Shown: positions 6,224-10,767 of the stretch, piece by piece
How positions within the stretch are numbered: the stretch's first letter is position 1
How the letters are laid out: each line of letters opens with the position of its first letter
Assembly (NCBI GenBank): GCA_900554635.1
Contig: USHY01000036.1
Location: forward strand, 1-10,767
Reading direction: 5' to 3'
Source: an uncultured Clostridium sp.
GTDB taxonomy: Bacteria; Bacillota; Clostridia; TANB77; CAG-508
DNA: 10,767 nucleotides
Position numbers and translations under genes: made by a program
Notes under the pieces: model-generated
Database searches by the model: none
Seen by the model: only the letters and a program-made list of their open reading frames with translations
What the model was told of the DNA's origin: nothing

Positions 6224-6243
6224 AAATCCCCATTAAATGGGGA
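6221..6243 (-). terminator. Terminator of the minus-strand HTH gene, also facing yoeB
   Basis: A 7-bp stem (TCCCCAT 6227-6233, ATGGGGA 6237-6243) with a 3-base loop. Read on the minus strand it is followed by ATTTTTA, so it terminates the 6251-7978 gene. On the plus strand there is no T run, so it would stop yoeB transcription only weakly. Confidence 0.8.
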
Positions 6244-6250
6244 ACTATAG

Positions 6251-7978
6251 TTATTCTACAACAGGAGGTATAAAGCTTTCAATTGCTTCTCTTAATTTAG
6301 GATGATGAATTACAAAGTGAATAGAAGGGCTATTCTCTTTGGAAATCATTACCCAATTTTTCTCGCATATTGTAATTTGAATATTTCTAAAGGTATTATT
6401 TGTTTTAAAGTTGATTTTGTAGTTTTGATGAGTCTTTTCAAATTTCTTGGTTTCTGCAAGGTGCTCTAAATACTCTTCATAGTTATAGCAAACCTTATGT
6501 TCAAAAAAGTTAGATGAAAGAGAAACTGAAAGAGGGTGCTCTTCAAAGTCAGACTGTGTCATTACATAAATTTCATCTTGAACTATATTTTCTTTCAAAG
6601 TTTTACTAAATATTTTCTTTTGCTCTTTTAAAGATTCTAATAACTCTTGTGTATTTTCATCTGAAATTTTGTTATGCTCTAATATTTTTAAAAACAAATT
6701 TTCAGAAAGTGTGTGAAATGGAAGTGATGATAAAACTCTTCTGTAATTACAACTTTTTTGGTTAGCAGAGCTAATAAATGTATTGAAAGCATTTTTGTTT
6801 TCATATCTGTAAATCTCCATAAGAGGCCTTGCTTTACTAAGCATGTTCTGAGCTTTTTGTTTGTAATACTCTAGTTCAGGTTTTGAGCTTGTTAATGAGT
6901 ATTTACCATTTTTATGGTATCCATTTATACATTCTCCGTTAAGTGCAACAGCACCTGAAACATAGTTTAAATGGCAGTAAACAGAAGTATCTACATTCTT
7001 TAAATAAAAAGGAGAAACCTGTCCTGTCATATAAATTGGAATCCAGCTTTCTAGTCCAAGTATCATTTCATTAAATGGCCTGTTTAGATTGTGAATAATA
7101 TTTAGGTGCAAGCCTTTCTTTAAAGTCATTGCTATGGCAAACATCCACTTTTTGCCGAAATCAACATCTTTTGCCATATCTTCCATAGGCATATCGCTAC
7201 ACATAAAAACAGGTTCAACAGATTTTGAAAGAACAGTAGCTTTAAAGAAATCTAATTCACCTTTTTTCATTTCTTCTAATCCATAATAGTTTCTGGAACC
7301 AGATTTATAAAATGGAACAAAAGGAACCTTCATTTCATCAAAATGAATTGCTTTTATATATTCATTTAAATCAAAACTATCTAAGTTATTTAAAAAGTCG
7401 TTAATATAATTATGGCTAGGCCTAGAATTAGTAGAAAGCCAATTTTCAAGCTTTTGATAATAGTTAGACTTATCTTCCAAATCATCAAGATTACAGCCAA
7501 TAAGTGTAGAAATAGCCTTTTTGTCGCTATCAGACCTGTATTTTGATACAACATAACTACAAACACCTTCAATAAAACTTTTTGGCTTAGCAGGAGTTCT
7601 GCTACCATTTCTAATTTTAGAAACAAAGGAAGCATCATAACTAATAAACTTAGATAAATCTGCAATATTTATGTTTAATGTTGAAGCAAGCTCATTAAAA
7701 TTTTTACTTAGCTGCTCAAAATCAATAACAATATCACTTAATGTAAGCACCAAACCATTGTAAATATCTTCTTTAGATATTTCAATATTTCTATTAATCC
7801 CAATTTTGTATAAACCGTAAGCTAAATGCTCAATTTGTTTGCCTTTGATATTAGGCGTTCTTTCACCATTACGATATCTACTAATAACAGCAGAAGAAAG
7901 ACCAGATGTAGATACCAAATCACTAGAAGAACATTTTAGAATTTTCATGTATTCATTTAGTTGCTCTGAAAATGTCAT
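6251..7978 (-). CDS. Large protein with two N-terminal Xre-like helix-turn-helix units; function unknown
   Basis: 575 residues from the ATG at 7978-7976, preceded by GGGTGATT; an upstream in-frame ATG at 8008 would lie almost at the predicted transcription start. Two similar HTH units occur: residues about 4-45 (LNEYMKILKCSSSDLVSTSG... VISRYRNGERTP, 31-42) and about 90-130 (FNELASTLNINIADLSKF... FVSKIRNGSRTP, 118-129). The shared (V)SxxRNGxRTP segment suggests tandem duplication. A helical segment (about 150-185) links to a roughly 380-residue C-terminal region that I do not recognise; it contains many aromatic residues and no motif that I can assign, and no membrane span. It is probably a DNA-binding regulator with a sensory or effector domain. 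It is divergent from the membrane-protein gene at 8147, and an inverted repeat lies between them. Intact throughout; no in-frame CGG. Confidence 0.75.
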   Translation of the reverse strand: MTFSEQLNEYMKILKCSSSDLVSTSGLSSAVISRYRNGERTPNIKGKQIEHLAYGLYKIGINRNIEISKEDIYNGLVLTLSDIVIDFEQLSKNFNELASTLNINIADLSKFISYDASFVSKIRNGSRTPAKPKSFIEGVCSYVVSKYRSDSDKKAISTLIGCNLDDLEDKSNYYQKLENWLSTNSRPSHNYINDFLNNLDSFDLNEYIKAIHFDEMKVPFVPFYKSGSRNYYGLEEMKKGELDFFKATVLSKSVEPVFMCSDMPMEDMAKDVDFGKKWMFAIAMTLKKGLHLNIIHNLNRPFNEMILGLESWIPIYMTGQVSPFYLKNVDTSVYCHLNYVSGAVALNGECINGYHKNGKYSLTSSKPELEYYKQKAQNMLSKARPLMEIYRYENKNAFNTFISSANQKSCNYRRVLSSLPFHTLSENLFLKILEHNKISDENTQELLESLKEQKKIFSKTLKENIVQDEIYVMTQSDFEEHPLSVSLSSNFFEHKVCYNYEEYLEHLAETKKFEKTHQNYKINFKTNNTFRNIQITICEKNWVMISKENSPSIHFVIHHPKLREAIESFIPPVVE

Positions 7979-8008
7979 AATAATCACCCATTTAAAAATT
8001 TTTAACAT

Positions 8009-8036
8009 ATTATACTATAACACAAAATTATGTAAA
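8009..8036 (-). promoter_or_regulatory. Promoter of the minus-strand HTH gene
   Basis: On the minus strand TTTACA (8036-8031) and TATAAT (8014-8009) are spaced by 16 bases. Transcription would begin about 8002, some 24 bases before the ATG at 7978. Confidence 0.75.
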
Positions 8037-8042
8037 AAACAA

Positions 8043-8071
8043 TTACCAAATTGGCACGGAAAAATTGGTAA
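8043..8071. promoter_or_regulatory. Inverted repeat in the divergent intergenic region (candidate operator)
   Basis: TTACCAA (8043-8049) and TTGGTAA (8065-8071) form a perfect 7-bp inverted repeat, with a third half-like TTGG at 8051-8054 making a CCAAATTGG palindrome. It lies just upstream of the HTH gene's -35 box, which makes it a natural binding site for the HTH protein. This is inference from position only. Confidence 0.4.
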
Positions 8072-8146
8072 AAACTATACAATAATTAGATTAATATGTT
8101 AAAATACCATTAATAAAAATAAATTAAGAAAAGGAGAATAATTATT

Positions 8147-9271
8147 ATGGATAAGAAAAAATACACAAAAATCGGCATATTAGTTACAGTTATAATTGTG
8201 GCTATAGTTTTAGGAATAGGAGGATTGATTTATTCAAAAGTGAAAAATAATGATATGGGTAATGATATTCAAAAAATAGCAAAAAAAGAAAATGTGAAAA
8301 TAAGGGAAAACGAAGTAAGACAGCTAACTTTAGAAGATTATAGCACAGATGTATTTTCAATGAAAAAGCCAAAAGGATGGACAGTAGAAGGTGCTGGAAT
8401 AGGAGTATTTTATGCAATTAGAGCTTATGACCCACAAAATACAAATAACCAAGTATTTTTAATGGTAAAAATGCAACCTTTATTAAAAAGCGATAGTGCA
8501 AAAAGTGCTTGGCAGAATTATTATAACTTAAGTGGTGGAAATGCACAGTACAAGGTATTTGCAAATGCTGTTGTATTAAATAACCCAACAACAGAAGGGT
8601 TTTACAAAAAATTTGGAGAAATAAGTTCGTATGTAAACTCAATTGAACCAACACTAAGTTCTTTCAAATTTCCAACATTCAACAGTTTCATAAAACAGGA
8701 AGAATTTGATTCTACAGCTTCTATGAAAAATGTAGCACTTGATAGTAAAGTGCTAAGAGCAACTTTTAAAGGTGATAATGGAAAAGATGGAGAAGGTCTA
8801 TTTTTAGCATCAGTTGTTGATTTCGGAAGCGGTCAATATCAAGCAGGAGTAGATACATCATTTTACATGGTATATGATATAATGTCAGTAACATCTGAAA
8901 AGGATAAATTCATTGATTACAAGGATATTTTACTACAAACAGTAAATTCAATAGAATTCTCAGATAGTTATGTAAAAACAACAATTGATAATAGCAATGC
9001 TCAAACACAAAAGGCACTTGAGTTAAGTGCATCAATACAAAGAGCTTTCGATTCATACATGAGTGCATGGGAAAGCAGAAGTAAGTCTTATGATATAATG
9101 AGCCAAAAACAAAGTGATGCAATATTAGGCTATGAAAGAGTGTACGACACAGAAAATGGAGATATCTACAAAGCATATAATGGATTCACAGATGATTATG
9201 ATGGAGAAAGATATAAATCAATATCAGATAATATGTACACAGAGCCAACTTATGGATATATAGATAAATAG
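8147..9271 (+). CDS. Single-pass extracytoplasmic protein, function unknown
   Basis: 374 residues, ATG after AAGGAG (8131-8136). Residues 8-30 (IGILVTVIIVAIVLGIGGLI) form one membrane span behind a KKK-rich cytosolic start, so the rest should lie outside the cell; there is no lipobox Cys. The middle (about 60-290) begins DYSTDVFSMKKPKGWTVEGAG, a pattern of surface proteins with a PsbP/Mog1-like fold, although I cannot confirm this. The C-terminus (about 325-374) has AILGYERVYDTENGDIYKAYNGF then Asp- and Tyr-rich sequence, a pattern I have seen only in uncharacterised Firmicute proteins. No convincing promoter is visible; TGTTAAAAT (8097-8105) is a weak extended -10. I do not recognise a function. 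The gene may be controlled by the divergent HTH protein. Confidence 0.7.
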   Translation: MDKKKYTKIGILVTVIIVAIVLGIGGLIYSKVKNNDMGNDIQKIAKKENVKIRENEVRQLTLEDYSTDVFSMKKPKGWTVEGAGIGVFYAIRAYDPQNTNNQVFLMVKMQPLLKSDSAKSAWQNYYNLSGGNAQYKVFANAVVLNNPTTEGFYKKFGEISSYVNSIEPTLSSFKFPTFNSFIKQEEFDSTASMKNVALDSKVLRATFKGDNGKDGEGLFLASVVDFGSGQYQAGVDTSFYMVYDIMSVTSEKDKFIDYKDILLQTVNSIEFSDSYVKTTIDNSNAQTQKALELSASIQRAFDSYMSAWESRSKSYDIMSQKQSDAILGYERVYDTENGDIYKAYNGFTDDYDGERYKSISDNMYTEPTYGYIDK

Positions 9272-9279
9272 TTTTGAGG

Positions 9280-9309
9280 AAAGCAGGTAATTTTGAAATT
9301 ATCTGCTTT
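9280..9309. repeat. 14-bp inverted repeat downstream of 9271
   Basis: AAAGCAGGTAATTT (9280-9293) pairs with AAATTATCTGCTTT (9296-9309) with one G-U. No T run follows on either strand, so it is a poor intrinsic terminator. It overlaps the -35 box of the candidate promoter at 9293-9320, so it may instead be a regulatory site or a processing structure. Confidence 0.5.
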
Positions 9310-9320
9310 AATGCTATAAT
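9293..9320 (+). promoter_or_regulatory. Candidate promoter 1 of the 9396 gene
   Basis: TTGAAA (9293-9298), a 16-base spacer and TATAAT (9315-9320), with extended -10 TG at 9312-9313. The transcript would start near 9327 and its leader would contain the 9334-9360 inverted repeat. Confidence 0.65.
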
Positions 9321-9333
9321 AAAAAATATCTAA

Positions 9334-9365
9334 ATTTTGAAACTTTTGAAATTTCAAAATAGTAT
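9334..9365 (+). promoter_or_regulatory. Candidate promoter 2 of the 9396 gene, overlapping an inverted repeat
   Basis: TTGAAA (9337-9342), a 17-base spacer and TAGTAT (9360-9365). The same stretch holds a perfect 9-bp inverted repeat ATTTTGAAA/TTTCAAAAT (9334-9342, 9352-9360). The start would be near 9372, just ahead of the ribosome site AGGGTG (9385-9390). It is weaker than promoter 1; the repeat could be an operator. Confidence 0.4.
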
Positions 9366-9395
9366 TAAAATCAAGAGAGGAAAAAGGGTGAATAT

Positions 9396-10664
9396 ATGAA
9401 AAAGTTAAGTATAATAGTTTTAGCAATAATAATTGTGGCTGCAATAATTTTAGGGGTAATTTATGTAACTAATATAAATAAGAAGCTCCAAGAAGAAAAT
9501 ATTCCGAGTAAAACAAAAATTGAAGTAAAAGAAGATAAAATAATATTTAATGATAACGGTGGCAAAATGGCTTGCATTGAATATGATTGCAAAGCAAAAG
9601 AATTTAACGTAAATCAAGAAATACTAGAAAATTTTAAAATTCCAGAAGGAATGAAAGTACAAAGAGTGTTTGGAGTATACATCCCAAACAGAGATGTAGA
9701 TGCACATAAATATAACATTTTGCACGATATCTCAATCTCTTTTGCAAATGAAAATAAAGCAATAACAATAACAGCAGCAATAAATGAAGAACCGTTTACA
9801 GATTATGCGAAACTTTCAGGAGACCCAGAGTATCAAAAATCTGTTATAAATGGAAAAGAAGCTGAACTATTCCGTGTAGATGCAACAAAAACAATAAACA
9901 AAGCAATGTATCAAATAGCAATATTTGAGTACAATGATGTGCATTTTGTAGTTGAAACTAAAAATATAACAGAGGAAGAATTTTTAACATTTGTAAAAAG
10001 CATATTCGAAATTGATATGAAATCATATATCGAAAAAAAGGCAAATGAACAACAATTTATAGGAACAGTATTAGAAGAAACAACAAAATATATGGTAGTA
10101 GAACCAAATGAAGACGAAGAAGAAAGAAAATCAGCAGATAAAATAATGGTAAGCTTTGGAACAGACCATAAGGATTACCTATATGGAATAGGAAGAAAAG
10201 TACTAATAACATACAATGGAGAAATAAAGGAAACATATCCAGCCCAAATCAGTTCAGATGAAATATCAACAGAAGGCTACCCAGGTTTTTACCTATATTC
10301 AGATGAAAAACAACAAACACCTAAGAGAACTAAAGTCTTAAACAATCAAGATATTTATGAAAATAACTCAAATTATGACCTTTATTATTATGGTTTTGAA
10401 AATATATATGTAAACATAAACAATGAAGAAGACCTAAAACTAGAAGATGCTTTAAAACAAGGAAAAATAACAATAGATGCAATAATTGCAAAAGCAAACA
10501 AGGACTTAGAAAATAAAATAATTGAAGGTGATATGTTTAAAGATGGAGGATCAATGATTTATAAATATCCAAAATTAACAATAATAAAAAGCCATACAAC
10601 AGAAGGAAATAGAGACGTATATATAGGAATCCCAGAAATGACAATGGAAGTTAGAACCCAATAG
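9396..10664 (+). CDS. Single-pass extracytoplasmic protein with DUF4367-like and DUF3221-like regions
   Basis: 422 residues, ATG 5 bases after AGGGTG. Residues 4-25 (LSIIVLAIIIVAAIILGVIY) are one membrane span; the body should be outside the cell. Three blocks follow. About 60-210 (ISFANENKAITITAAINE, INGKEAELFRVD, HFVVETKNITEEEFLTFVKSIF) looks like the DUF4367 type found on anti-sigma-like proteins. About 215-285 (FIGTVLEETTKYMVVEPNED ... GRKVLITYNGEIKETYPAQI) looks like an OB-fold DUF3221/YobA type. About 325-420 (ENIYVNIN, LEDALKQGKITIDAIIAKA, KDGGS at about 382, DVYIGIPEM) is a conserved but unnamed Firmicute module. Domain names are from pattern memory and need a profile search. It may be an envelope-stress or signalling protein; no enzyme motif seen. 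It ends at a strong terminator. Confidence 0.7.
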   Translation: MKKLSIIVLAIIIVAAIILGVIYVTNINKKLQEENIPSKTKIEVKEDKIIFNDNGGKMACIEYDCKAKEFNVNQEILENFKIPEGMKVQRVFGVYIPNRDVDAHKYNILHDISISFANENKAITITAAINEEPFTDYAKLSGDPEYQKSVINGKEAELFRVDATKTINKAMYQIAIFEYNDVHFVVETKNITEEEFLTFVKSIFEIDMKSYIEKKANEQQFIGTVLEETTKYMVVEPNEDEEERKSADKIMVSFGTDHKDYLYGIGRKVLITYNGEIKETYPAQISSDEISTEGYPGFYLYSDEKQQTPKRTKVLNNQDIYENNSNYDLYYYGFENIYVNINNEEDLKLEDALKQGKITIDAIIAKANKDLENKIIEGDMFKDGGSMIYKYPKLTIIKSHTTEGNRDVYIGIPEMTMEVRTQ

Positions 10665-10671
10665 CCATAAA

Positions 10672-10710
10672 CCCTTAGAGCAAAAGCTCTAGGGGAAATT
10701 TTTATATTTT
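10672..10710 (+). terminator. Intrinsic terminator of the 9396 gene
   Basis: A 10-bp stem with one wobble (CCCTTAGAGC 10672-10681, GCTCTAGGGG 10686-10695), AAAA loop, then AAATTTTTATATTTT. It lies 7 bases after the stop codon. Confidence 0.92.
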
Positions 10711-10722
10711 TCAAAAAAGTTC

Positions 10723-10751
10723 TTGACAAATCAAAAACAAAATAGTATTAT
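10723..10751 (+). promoter_or_regulatory. Strong promoter reading out of the window
   Basis: A perfect TTGACA (10723-10728), a 17-base spacer and TATTAT (10746-10751), behind an A-rich UP-like tract (CAAAAAAGTTC). This arrangement is common ahead of tRNA or rRNA operons in Firmicutes, but the transcribed gene lies past the window end, so its identity is unknown. Confidence 0.75.
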
Positions 10752-10767
10752 TGTATTATGCAAGTAA

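Noticed and set aside
9280..9309. Intrinsic terminator after the 8147-9271 gene
   Set aside because: The stem is good, but no T run follows on either strand, so it is listed only as an inverted repeat.
3..10767. Insertion sequences, CRISPR array, phage or attachment sites
   Set aside because: No transposase, integrase, regularly spaced long repeats or tRNA-end duplications are visible. The only evenly spaced repeats are the three 6-base YefM operator units.

Overview
This is an AT-rich window (about 30% GC) that reads as a chromosomal or accessory segment of a low-GC Firmicute, most likely a Clostridia-like gut anaerobe. The evidence is strong purine-rich Shine-Dalgarno sites, textbook sigma-A promoters, AGA as the main Arg codon, feoAB, a Firmicute-type UvrX/YqjW Y-family polymerase followed by a YolD-like ORF, and a DpnII-type restriction enzyme. 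I cannot name a genus.

Layout. (a) 3-866: DpnII/MboI-family GATC endonuclease. (b) 935-1655: Prx6-type peroxiredoxin whose frame is broken by one extra C just before the peroxidatic-Cys motif. (c) 1667-4178: hairpin, consensus promoter, then feoA-feoB (ferrous iron uptake) and a terminator. (d) 4191-5631: LexA-like box and promoter, then a Y-family translesion polymerase (also broken by one extra C, near its C-terminus) and a small YolD-like protein overlapping the polymerase tail. (e) 5639-6223: YefM-YoeB toxin-antitoxin operon with a three-site operator. (f) 6221-7978, minus strand: a 575-residue protein with two N-terminal Xre-like HTH units, of unknown function. (g) 8147-10710: two single-pass extracytoplasmic proteins, the second followed by a terminator. 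(h) 10723-10751: a strong promoter pointing out of the window.

The most interesting signal is shared by (b) and (d). Both interrupted genes need a +1 shift at a CGG codon: CCT C-GGT GAT in the peroxiredoxin and GTA C-GGA ATA in the polymerase. After skipping the C of CGG, a Gly codon follows and the family-typical sequence resumes to the normal C-terminus. I find no other in-frame CGG in any gene of the window (about 3,300 codons), although CGT, CGC and CGA occur. This suggests that CGG is a poorly decoded or unassigned codon in this organism, and that ribosomes shift +1 there, either as programmed recoding or as tolerated leakiness. The shift decides whether the peroxiredoxin gets its active-site Cys and whether the polymerase gets its beta-clamp-binding motif (QINLF). 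Two independent mutations or assembly errors remain the alternative.

Functionally the window gathers stress and defence genes: restriction, peroxide removal, iron uptake, error-prone repair under probable SOS control, and a toxin-antitoxin pair. GATC occurs only twice in 10.8 kb, far below composition expectation, which fits a long-resident GATC restriction system.
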